This document shows, piece after piece, positions 1-10,504 of a DNA stretch of 64,000 nucleotides (position 1 is the stretch's first letter; each line of letters starts with the position of its first letter). A program made the translations under genes and the position numbers. This stretch comes from Aurifilum marmelostoma (Eukaryota; Ascomycota; Sordariomycetes; Diaporthales; Cryphonectriaceae), in assembly GCA_027559495.1 (NCBI GenBank), contig JAMXSV010000003.1, positions 4,340,001 through 4,404,000 on the forward strand, given 5' to 3'. The notes below the pieces were generated by a model. The model was given only the letters and a program-made list of their open reading frames with translations, was not told the DNA's origin and made no database searches.

Positions 1-739
1 TTTGATTTATAATTGGTGTACGTATCATTCCAAAGGGATTGCCGAGTAGAAACGATGGACATAATCTTGTGCTTCGCTTCAAACATCACGCTTAACCTTG
101 ATCAAAAAGAAAATCTTGTAAGTGCTGAGACCTTGGGTTGGATGTAGATTTTCTTTTTGATCAAGGTCAAGTGTGAGTGAGCTACATAGCCAAAAGTTCA
201 CGTAGTGACCACCCTAGGCAGTGACCATACCTCATACTAAGAAATTTCATCTCTGAAGTTGCCGTCAGATCATAGCAGCTCAGAAGTGGCTATGTGAGCG
301 CACACGCAACGCTTGTTATCTACTCGCGGTCACATATGTAAACCTGACTTGGAATCCAAAATGGCTATCACGCATGAAAAAAGAACACGGCTTTCACTTA
401 AGTGATTAGCGGAGCAGCGGAGCTAGATGATTGCAACCCCCAAGGAGACGTGCGGAGGAATGTTACAGCGCCGAACTGTCAAGGGCCCAAATGAACCCAG
501 AGTAAACAGTCTCAAACTGACATTCCGATGGCAGAGGCGATAGATAAGGCGGTACATGATCAGTATAAGTGTTCTGCGGTAGTTCCTCACTCAGTTAATC
601 ACAGTTAATGATTATAATGATCTCAGCTTCCGCAAACGCGAATCCAATAAGGTCTCGCCGCGTCAAGCCGGACGATTCGCCAACACCTTCTCATCTATTC
701 TGTGTGACTTGATCTCGATTCCTGCTTCTCTGTCTCGTA
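1..739. other. Intergenic segment upstream of the dynamin-like gene
   Basis: No coding frame with recognisable protein features is visible here. The only structured element is the long imperfect hairpin at 86-176, described separately. The part closest to the gene is presumed promoter and 5' UTR. Confidence 0.6.
86..176. repeat. Imperfect inverted repeat, 31-bp arms
   Basis: Arm 1 is 86-116 and arm 2 is 146-176, with a 29-nt loop. By direct reading the arms are reverse complements with only two mismatches, and the inner 21 bp are perfect. No terminal target-site duplication was recognised. It could be a small MITE-like remnant, a transcribed hairpin or a chance AT-rich palindrome, and no coding frame overlaps it. 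Confidence 0.75.
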
Positions 740-3010
740 ATGTCGCCTCAAGAACTCGGCTCGGCTCAAACGACCAGTGGGCTCAGCTCTGCCAAGTCCA
801 CTCACCGGCTGGATTTAATCGACAGGATCAGGGCCAACGGCGTCGGGGAGGACGTCTCTCTCCCTCAACTTGTCGTCTGTGGCGACCAGTCCGCGGGCAA
901 GAGCTCTGTGCTCGAGCGACTCACCGGAATCCCATTTCCTAGACAAGATGGGCTCTGCACGCGTTTCCCCACCGAGATTGTCCTCCGGCACAGCTCGCAG
1001 CCAAGGTCGCTCACAGCCAGCATCCAGCCGCATCCTTCAGCGACAGGCGAGCTTCAGCACGAGCTTCGTCAGTATCGGCGGGAGCTGTCAGACCCCTCAG
1101 AACTCCCCGTAATTATCGAGGAGGCCTCTGCGCTGATGAGAATCCGTGGCTACTCAACATCTGGCGATGCCGACGCCTTCTCTGCAAATGTTCTGCGCAT
1201 TGAGGTCACAGGACCTATCGGCGTTCATCTCACGATCGTCGACCTTCCGGGTCTGATCTCTGTTTCTAGTGAGGAGCAGACAAACGAGGACGTCGGCCTC
1301 GTCCGCAGCATCGTAGAGGACTACCTGGCAAGCACACGCACAATCATTCTAGCTGTGGTCCAGGCAACGAATGATGTGGCAAACCAGGGCATCGTGCAGC
1401 TAGCGCGAGAACACGATCCGGACGGGCAGCGCACAGTGGGCATCATCACGAAAGCAGACCTTATCAACAAGGGCTGTGAGGCCAAGATTGCAAAGTTGGC
1501 CAAGAATATGGACGCGATCAAGCTTAAGCTGGGGTTTTTTCTCCTCAAGAACCCGACGCCCGCGGATTTGAAGCTCGGAGTGAACGAAGAGACAATTTCC
1601 CGAGCAGAGAGCAGCTTTTTCTTTTCTGGACCATGGAAAGAACACAATCTCGATCCTAGTAGAATCGGCGCAAAGCAGCTTCAGGCCTTTCTGCAGGCTC
1701 TTCTGGATGAACATATTGAGCGAGAGCTTCCAAAAGTGCAGGCCGAGATGAAAAACCTTCTGGCCGTGATCGATACGGACCTGGCATATCTAGGGGAAGA
1801 AAGATCTACGGTTGGCCACATGCGTGCTTTTGTCACCGGTCTGAGCATGGCTCTCCACCGCCTCATCCAGGCGGCCCTGGATGGGAACTACCAAGGGGTT
1901 GACATGCAGTTCTTTGCAAAATCCGAATCTCGACTCCGTGCCATGATCCATAAAGTAAATGGAAAATTCTCCGACTATATGCGCGACAATGGCAAGAAGC
2001 GGCAAATTTCCCCTTCGGACAAAAACCTGGATCAGGATCCGATCTTGGATACAGGTAAACAAGCCCTCGTAAACAAGAAGCAGATGATGAATTGGGTCAA
2101 GCAGGTGACTACTCACATACCAGATATGATGCAATATCATAACCCGTTTTTCTAACGAGGAACCTTAGATATATATGAATACACGCGGACGTGAACTACC
2201 CGGCAACTACAATCACGCTCTCATTGCTGAGCTGTTCCATGAGCAGTCCAGTCGATGGCAAGCTATCGCGCGAGACCATGTCGATCACTCATTCGCTCTC
2301 GTTTCTGGCTGGATAAAAAAAGCTGTCTCGGAATGCGTATCGGAGAAGGCTGTCCGTGAACAGGTCCTCGGTATCTTCAGGCACAACCTCGACGAAGCGG
2401 AGTCTTCTGCCCGAGAAGAGCTGGACAAGCTTGTCGCTGATGAGCAGCGCCAGCCGATCACATACAACCATTATTACACTGATAATATCCAGAAAGCCAG
2501 GCAAGGGCTGCAACGGGAAACCGTCAAAGCAGCTGTCGACTCCTGCTTTGTGCAGCAAGACTGCAATAGCAAGAAACACGCAACGCCCCACCCTACATAT
2601 GATACAGGCAGACTGGTTGATAGCTTGCAGGCCAAGATAGTTGTCAATATGGATGATCAGGCATGCAATGACGCACTCGCCGCTCTGGATGCTTACTATA
2701 AAGTGTGTCGCACAACTCTGGGAGAAAAGATCCAGGCTGTCCGACCAGATACTAACTTTATTATCCCGTACAGGTGGCCATGAAGACTTTTGTCGACAAT
2801 GTGTGTCGCCAAGTCATCGAACGGCATATCCTTGTGCCGCTTTCAGGCATTTTCAGTCCTCAGGCCGTCGCATGTTATGATGACAACGAGTTGAAGCGCA
2901 TCGGATCCGAGCCAACAAAGCAAAAAGAGAGGCGGGCTAAGCGTACGGCCACCGCTCAGGGGCTTCGCAAGAGCCTCGCGGACCTGCAGTACTCTTCCGT
3001 GGAGGAGTGA
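740..3010 (+). CDS. Dynamin/Mx-like large GTPase, 711 aa, three exons
   Basis: Predicted large GTPase of the dynamin superfamily, the fungal group often annotated as interferon-induced Mx-like. Such proteins assemble on membranes and use GTP hydrolysis for remodelling; the target membrane cannot be read from sequence. Seen: G1 P-loop GDQSAGKSS at residues 48-56, G3 DLPG at 168-171, G4 TKAD at 237-240, then an all-helical middle region and a C-terminal part resembling a GTPase effector domain. Exons are 740-2104, 2169-2702 and 2774-3010. The introns (64 and 71 nt) have GTGACT/GTGTGT donors and CTAAC branch sites, and both joins keep the frame. The start is the first ATG in frame. No signal peptide, membrane anchor or PH domain is seen, so it is probably cytosolic. 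Confidence in the family is high; the physiological role is unknown. Confidence 0.9.
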
Positions 3011-3935
3011 GACGGTATTTGTATTGTGCACAGAGAGGTATTGTTTCTCAGTGTATAATAGAAGTGTTCTCAATCCGACTGGTCATCCGAGTCCATAGGG
3101 CGTTTATGGCTGAGTTGTCCAATCTCTCGTGATATTAGCATTCTTGTTCTTGTTCTGGGGCTTCCCAATGCTTTCCCCTTCTTCCTCGCTGTCTAGGAAG
3201 GCAATTCTCTAATTTCTGTGGATGCTGTATCATTCTTTTGCCTCGCTCTTCCTAGACTTTTCTTTTACCCCCATGACAGTGAACATCGCCTAGGTATGGG
3301 GGCGCGTATCGACTTGGGAAGATTGTTGTGTTGTCATGACCAAATGACTTGTGGGCAAGCAAGCAAGCAAGCATACCCGCTCAAACGGCGCATTACCTGA
3401 TAAGAGGAAACGAGCTATGTCCTCTACACGTTTCGATTTCCAAACTCAATGTAGCTTTTTTCCTTAGTGCTCTCGATTTTAAGGTAGAGCTGATCTGGAT
3501 TTGGCCTTTAATTATGCTCGATCCGCGGGAACTACACTCCTTGCATACCTTTCGATCCAATACATTATATGAGATTGGCTCTGTAGGATGGATATGTCTA
3601 GATACACCCAAGAGCCCATTGCTACGACGTCCGTATCGGCTATGAGGTCTACATTTAACAACTGCTATTGGCTCAATCTCACCGTCTCAAAACTGAAAAT
3701 GCATGAAAGAGGACAAAACATAAGCCCAACCACCGTACATACGGTAGTATTACCTGAACAACCCTTAGATAAGCGGCAACACATACTGGTTAGTAAGCAT
3801 AAGCCCAAAGGTAAAACAAGGCCCGTTATATCCGGAATAAAGCCCCTTTTGCAACCTCGAACTACCAATCACCACCTTGTACCGAAAGCGGTTATCCTTT
3901 CACATGCGCAATCACAATCTGCGCCACACTGAGTT
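3011..3935. other. Intergenic spacer
   Basis: Short open frames occur on both strands but none has recognisable motifs or convincing splice partners. A short GCAA tandem lies near 3356-3372. Nothing else is supported. Confidence 0.6.
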
Positions 3936-5945
3936 ATGATGCTGACACCGATTCTTGCTCTTCTCGCAGGTCTAGTCTGTGGAGGCCATGGATCAAATTT
4001 CGAGCCAGACGACTTCAGCGTGATCAGCGCGCTGGTCGATGTGGGATTCGATGCCTCAGCTCTCCCCGAGATAGATATCGTGTCAGATGCAGGAGATTCG
4101 GCATCTCTGATATCGCGCTGCACGCCTGCTGTAGGAGTTTACTGCTTTTCTTCCTCTCGTCTTTTTTTCCCCTTTCCTTCCCTCTCTTTGCTTTCTTTGT
4201 GCCCTGGAACAAATAATATTTGAGGGCAGAATCAAAGCTGATCATCAATCATTCCAAACCCAGTGTGCAACATTGCAACAGCGATATGGCGAGGATGGCG
4301 TGCATATTTGGGACGAGACACCCTATGCAAACTTCACTGGAAGCTATTGGGCCGACAACCAGGCCCAAGTCCGCCCCCAATGCATCTTCAAGCCTTCGAG
4401 CCGGGAGGCCGTCCAGACCCTGGTGCTTCTCTCACGCCACACGCGCTGTCCCTTCGCTGTGAAGAGCGGCGGCCATGCTGCCTTCCCGGGAGCTTCCAGC
4501 ATCGAGGGCGGCATCACCGTGTCCCTGGAGAGGCTTGACCAGTTGTTGCTCTCCGAGGACAAGAAGCTCGCCACGGTCGGGGCGGGAAAGCTCGCCTACC
4601 AGCTCTACCAGGAGCTTGGCGAGTATGAGGTCACCGTCCTCGCTGGACGTGGGTCCACTATCGGTGTGGGCGGGTTCACCCTCGGCGGTGGCATCTCTTT
4701 CTTCTCCAGCAGGCATGGGCTTGCCTGCGACAATGTTGCGAGTTACGAGGTGAGAACTCAGTACCAAGGGCGATCGACGTGTAGTAATTGAAGACGCTGT
4801 GCGTTGTCCGAGCATGATGCACTGACACGCTGCCGCGACAAGGTCGTCACCGCCAAAGGTGAGATCGTCACAGCCAGCCCAACCCAGCACCCAGACCTCT
4901 TCTGGGCCCTGCGCGGAGGCGGGAACAACTTTGGCATCGTCACAAGCTTCGAGCTGGAAACGTTTCCGCTGCCCAGGAACGAGCTGTGGCAGAGTCAAAG
5001 GCTCTACTCGCACTGGTGGTCATCTGCGAACCTCATCGACGCCTTCGCGCACGCCACCAGCGAGGCCGACAAGGACCCTGACGCGGGTCTCTGGGTCGCC
5101 TGGGTCAAGTACAAGGGCGTCAAGCTCGCGTCCACACAGCTGTGGCACGGCGGGCCCGACGGCGGCCAGGACTCGGTGGTGTTTGAGAAGTTCAACAAGC
5201 TAAGGTCCGTCCACGAGGACGGGGGATTCATCTCCCTGCCCGCCATGACAAAAGTCATCGAGAGCCAGAACCGATATGGGCTGCGCGAGTGCTACTATGA
5301 GATCACCACCAGGGCCGACCCGCGGATCCTCAAGCCGTCCCTTACGTACTTCTGGGAGGGCGTCGAGGCGCTCAACAAGGTGCAGGGCGCGCTCCCTGCT
5401 CTCATATGGCAGGCACACACGGGGCCCCAGCTGCGGGCTATGCAAAAAAACGGAGGAAACCCGCTGGGCCTGAACGCGGAGGACGGGTCTTACTACAACT
5501 TTGAGATCTCGACCTACTGGGACAAGGCCGAAGACGACGACCTCGTGCACGCGACGATATCCTCCGTCCTGACCAAGATCAACGTGGAGGCCACTGCCAT
5601 GGGGTGCCAGGCCGACTTTGTCTACATGAACTACGCCAGCCGGTACCAGGACGTCATCGGCAGTTACGGTGCAGAGAACAAGGCGAGGCTGAAGAGGATC
5701 GCTCAGGAGTATGACCCGACAGGTGTCTTCCAGACCTTGCAGCCGGGCTATTTCAAGCTGGACCGCGCACCACTGCCGGACCCCAGCTTCTTTTCTTACC
5801 CGTGAGGACTGCTGCCCTTCCTTTCCCTTCGGCTTAAATCTGCGTGTGTACTGATGTATTCTTTTGACTATATTACAGGTCAGCCAGCATCGAAGAGTTT
5901 GTTGCCGACATCCCTCTGATGCAGGATGTGAAAGACGAGCTGTGA
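3936..5945 (+). CDS. Secretory-pathway FAD-linked oxidase (PCMH/BBE type), C-terminal KDEL
   Basis: Berberine-bridge-type FAD-dependent oxidoreductase, 568 aa. These enzymes oxidise sugars, alcohols or specialised metabolites with O2; the substrate cannot be predicted. An N-terminal signal peptide is visible in the first about 20 residues. The PCMH FAD domain includes the SGGH motif, whose His (about 136) is the usual covalent FAD site, followed by GVGGFTLGGG. No Cys lies at the second attachment region, so a bicovalent flavin is unlikely. A BBE-like segment (YMNYASRYQ) lies near the end. Exons: 3936-4130, 4264-4749, 4843-5801, 5879-5945. Introns 1-2 are well supported. The last intron (GTGAGG...ACAG, 77 nt) replaces an immediate stop at 5803 with 22 residues ending in KDEL, which would imply ER retention. 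If that intron is not used, the protein ends at 5805 and would be secreted. Confidence 0.85.
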
Positions 5946-6268
5946 GGTGGTATTTGTCCGAGGATGTATATCGCAAGAGATTTTCTATTGACTATTAGAA
6001 ATGCATATCTCAGCCCATATTGAGACTTAGAATCCGACCCTGATCTCATCCTTTGCGAGTCTCAAAATACCATAATCGAGAGAACTGGTTTAAGAAACCA
6101 GGAATGAGGAAAGCTGCTCGAGGAAATGGGAAACAGAGGGGCCAAGGTCTGGAAATTTGGGTCGTAGAAGCCCAAGTCAAGCTTCTATGTGATATCTACG
6201 TCTAGTCTACATAACGCAACGAATGGATGAGATACGTTTGGACCTTCTTTCACTGTACCGACACCACA
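5946..6268. other. Short spacer between convergent genes
   Basis: This stretch separates the 3' ends of the FAD oxidase (+) and the amylase (-). It presumably holds both 3' UTRs. No gene or structured element is seen. Confidence 0.55.
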
Positions 6269-8074
6269 TCACTCCTCGTAGATGTTGCTATCACTAGTTG
6301 AGAAGTTAGCCAACAAGCTGCTGAAAAGAAAGAGGGTGAAGTCGCTTCTGAACCCCCACCACAGACAAAAAAAAAAAAAAAAAAGGAATACTCACAATTG
6401 TTCCGAAAACCTCTCTCTTCCCTCCGCTTCCTTGTTCACATAGATACTCACGCTGCACTGTCCACAGGGAAAATCTCCAAACCCATCACCCCCAATCTCC
6501 ACCTCCCTGTCGTTCCAGCCCAGAACGTCCGTCCACACCTCGCCAGCATGGAACTCACCCACATGCATCCTCTTGGTGGCGGCGCCCGCATTGCTCAGCA
6601 CCGCAGCGCAGCCAAAGGGCCTGTCCCACGTGCCGTACCGCACGATGCCCAGGCACGTCTGCTCGTCAAAGTACTCGCCCTGCTGGCCGTAGGCGTAGAG
6701 CTTGCGGGCCAGGATGATGCGGGGCAGGAAACCGCCGCACGAGGGCGGGAAGGGGTTCTCGCCTTTGATGCCGTAGAGATCGCCGTAGAAGACGCAGGGG
6801 TAGCCGCTGTCGCGGAGAAGGATGAGGGAGTAGGCGAGGGGCTTGAACCAGTCGGCTATGGGGGCCTCGAGAGCCTGGTATGGCTGAGTGTCGTGGTTCA
6901 TGACGAGCGTCTGATGATAGCAGGAGTCAGCGGAGAGACCGTCACGAGAAGCACAGATCGTTGGGGGATAGGTCGTACCACTGCGCACACGGGAGCAGCC
7001 TGCACCAAAGTATCATCAAAGACCTTTCTCATGTCTGCGCTGTCACCCTGGCTGATCTCACTAAAGTTGTACACCAGCGGCGCGTCAAACAGGCAGAACT
7101 TCCTGCCCATCCTGTCGAGATAGTACTCCATGTCCTGGAGGCTGTCCTTCCAGAACTCGCCGACACAGAACCAACCCTGGCCATAGGTCTCGTCCATGTT
7201 GGTGATGAACCGCCGCAAAAAGTCCTCGCTGAAGTGCTTGATGGCGTCGAAACGGAAGCCCTTGAGCGTGACCTGGGACGCCAGCCACTTGCCCCAGTTC
7301 AATACATCGTTGGCGACTTCCTCGTGGTCATAGTCTAGATCGGATCCCATGAGGTAGTCACTGATGTAGAAAGTCAGTTCATTATGCTCTCGCAGACGAT
7401 GACTGCTATCATAATGTCCAAACTCACTAGTTACCCTTCTCACCGTCCACATCGCCCGCATCAGCCCAGTCCTTGGTCATGTCGCCCATGATCTTATAAA
7501 TGGCGCTCTTCTCGTTCGCAGCATTGTAGTCAACCCCTGAGAAGTGATACCAGTGGTACTGCATGTCGCTGTACTTGCCCTGCCTGGCCGGGAAGTCATA
7601 CCCGACCCAGGCGTGGATCTCGTAGACGTCGCTGACCTGCTTGGTGCGGTCGTCCTGGTCGACCTCGTGGGCCAGGCACTTTTCCTTGCGGTCGGCGGCG
7701 AAGCGGTGGTTGAGCACGGCGTCCCAGTACAGGCCGACGCCGTGCTGGTTGGCCGCCTCGGCCATGCGCACCAGCTCCTCCTTGGTGCCCCATTTGGTGG
7801 CCACGCCGCCCTTCTGGTCAAACTCGCCCAGGTCGTACAGGTCGTAGATGTCGTAGCCGTTGCCCTCGGTCGAGGACCCCTTGCAGCCCGGCGGGATCCA
7901 GAGGTTGTCGATACCCCACCGCTTGAGCTGGGGGATGTGCTTCTCCAGGCGCGCCCAGTGCTTGTGATCTGCGGGCACGTACCACTCGAAGGCCTGCATC
8001 ATGGTCATGTTCTCTGGAGTGGGCTGCTGCTGCTGCTGCTGCTGCTGCTCCTGTGTGTCTTCATTTTCCGCCAT
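6269..8074 (-). CDS. Intracellular GH13 alpha-amylase, 531 aa, polyglutamine N-terminus
   Basis: Glycoside hydrolase family 13 alpha-amylase resembling the bacterial-type, cytosolic fungal enzymes; it hydrolyses internal alpha-1,4 bonds of glycogen or maltooligosaccharides. Motifs in order: region I DAVLNHR (119-125), region II GFRFDAIKH with nucleophile Asp254, region III GEFW with acid/base Glu284, region IV VMNHDTQ with Asp350. There is no signal peptide; instead a run of glutamines (about residues 8-18) precedes the domain. Exons on the minus strand: 8074-7428, 7360-6979, 6910-6396, 6320-6269. The first three joins restore family-conserved sequence. The last intron (75 nt, containing an 18-T tract on the coding strand) avoids a stop at 6392 and gives an acidic ending; it is less certain. 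The ATG at 8074 is the first in frame. Region IV has Met where Asp is common before NHD. Confidence 0.9.
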
Positions 8075-10504
8075 CTTGACTGATAATTGGATCCTATGAG
8101 CAAAATTGCTGGGTTGGAAAAATGTCAAAAAAGCAAGAAACGAGCGATAGAATGTAGATAGCAAGATATAGCTTCTTTATAGATACTCCAGTCTTACAGG
8201 CCAGTTACTTTACACTTATCCATGAATAGCAACGTTCAAGCATGGGATGTAACAAAATAGCTCTCCTAGCTTCGGCTGTTGATACGTGGGGGGGAGTAGT
8301 ACCCTACCCGGCAGACTGGCCGCGGGCGGTCTAGAACACACTGATTGCCATCCCTGAAGCTAGCTGGGGGTTTTCCAAGATTGTTTCGGGACTTGTTGAG
8401 CTGGCAAACGGGGAAAACCCCCTCGTGTCGTGGTGGAGCCAGGGCGCTGGACGCAACGCACGCACGCTTCCTGTCTCTAGGGATGACGTTGTTTGTGGGC
8501 CTACCACACTGGGTGGACTGATAGGTGCAGATGCCCATGCTGTGGCTGTTGAATGGCTTCTAGAAAACACACGTGTCCTTGGGTGGTGGAATGTTTATCC
8601 CCTTGAGGGGATTTTTCTTCTTTTTGAGTACGGCACTACCTTGGTGGTAGATCGGACCCTGACTCGCAGGATTTGGTTCAGAGTATGAAGTTGGTGGTAT
8701 AGGCGAGTGGGAGAAAGGCCGAGGCAGTGTTAGGGTTTCAACCTTCGAAGTCTTGAACTTTGGGAAGAGATTGCTGCCTGGTAGTTAGTTACTGGACTGG
8801 AGAGGAATGTGTTGATTAATAGTTCCCCGAGGTTACTAATAATTGTTCCCCGTTCGGTGAGGGTTGTTATCGACGATGATATTATCAGTCAGCAATGTTT
8901 GGACATTCACATACATATTTGTTTCTCATGCCTTTTCTTATCTATCATCTCTGCTTGGTGATGAGGGAACGAACCCATATCTCCTTCCGACGGTCACAAA
9001 AGAATAATTACATTAGAAGAAGGGGACAAAGTGGCCTTGACTTCCTCATAATTATATTTACAAGGGCAATAAAAATACATGAGACATATCGGAACGGTTC
9101 CTAGTCTGATAAGCGGTAAGCGGTGATACGTACATTACTAGCCCCGCTGCCACGACGTACTAATATCCCAATCTTTCCTTGAGTCTGAGGGTGTATGGTC
9201 GAGATTGTGGAGGCTATCATGGGACCAGTCCAAAAGGCGAGGCTTAACTGTAAGTAAGGTACTACTTATATGTACATACTAATCCGTTGGTCGACTCGTG
9301 TAGACTGTTCAAAGGCTATGCAGCAAGTGCTGCCAGCTTTGGCCATGATCATGAGGATCGTTGTGGAGTCAAAGCCCAAGTATTAAGGCTACGACTCTTC
9401 TGTTCGGTCTCCAGCTCGAAATATGAGAAATGCTGCTTGTGTGACCTCAAGGTCCAACCCCCTCTGTTGTTCGATACTCGAACATAAAGCTGAGCAATTC
9501 TTCTCCCTGCTCGGGTGATAAAACCTCATTCAAGCTCAGCAGGGTTAGGGTTACAGGGTGTAAGAGGCCATCAGTCCCCCCATCCCCTCAGATTCCCGTA
9601 CTACACCAACCTCTCCTACACATGGCATGGTTGTATTCGACGTTGAAATAAGGATAGATGAGTGAGACCCGCAGGGATAATGTCCACCAATAATGCAGAC
9701 CACCTGCTCTTGTGTGCTCCAGGCTCAAATTACTTAGTAGGCACTAATACTTACTCAATACTGCAACGGGACGGACCCCTGCCACGCCACGCCACGCCCG
9801 CACACATCCATGTAGCCTCTGTGAGTGAGACAGTACATTCCGAAACTCCCATTAGTATGGCTATTATACCACAAATATCGAGCTTATTCCTCCTAAAAGT
9901 GACACATCTCTATCACTGCTAACATTAATGTCACCCTGCCATACGAAATCATATCAAAAAGAAGAGGTGTGGGTGGGTGGTGATGCAGCATGCAAGGACA
10001 AGAAGATTCTGGGGCTGGGGTGGGACCTCAGTGGCCAGTAACCACTGACCATAGGGCCCCCCCCCCCTGTTGACGATCCTCCCCAAAAGGGTAAACCCCA
10101 GCCACCGTGTTCCCCATAGCAACGAAGGTTGGGTAAATAGCAGATGCTACAGCTCCATACTATGGTTTGGGCAGCCCATCACCATGTCCGAGCAAGCAGG
10201 CCACTGACAACCACTCAAAGTCAGCCACGCATCACAAGTCCAGCCTCCTTGGGCGTATGCAGTGTTGCTTTTGATCATCAACGGCTCCTAGCACCTGTCC
10301 TGAACCCCCTGGACCTGGCCTGGGTCGACCTGCAGCTTGTAAATAAACCCTTGTTGACGCCACTGCTTTTTTTTTCTTTATTTTCGGGCTGTCCTTCTTA
10401 TCTTCCGTTACCGATACAGAGACAATCAGTCTTCTCTCAGTATTCTTGCCTGATATTCTTCTTTTCATTTCCTTGTTTTCCCCTCTTAATTCTCCAGCTT
10501 TTCG
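8075..10504. other. Long intergenic region between divergent genes
   Basis: This 2.4 kb lies between the 5' ends of the amylase and the coiled-coil gene, so it probably holds two promoters. Open frames up to about 120 codons lack motifs and are judged spurious. A C11 tract lies at 10057-10067 and a telomere-like GGGTTAGGGTTA motif near 9541-9553. Pyrimidine-rich DNA precedes the ATG at 10505. Confidence 0.55.
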
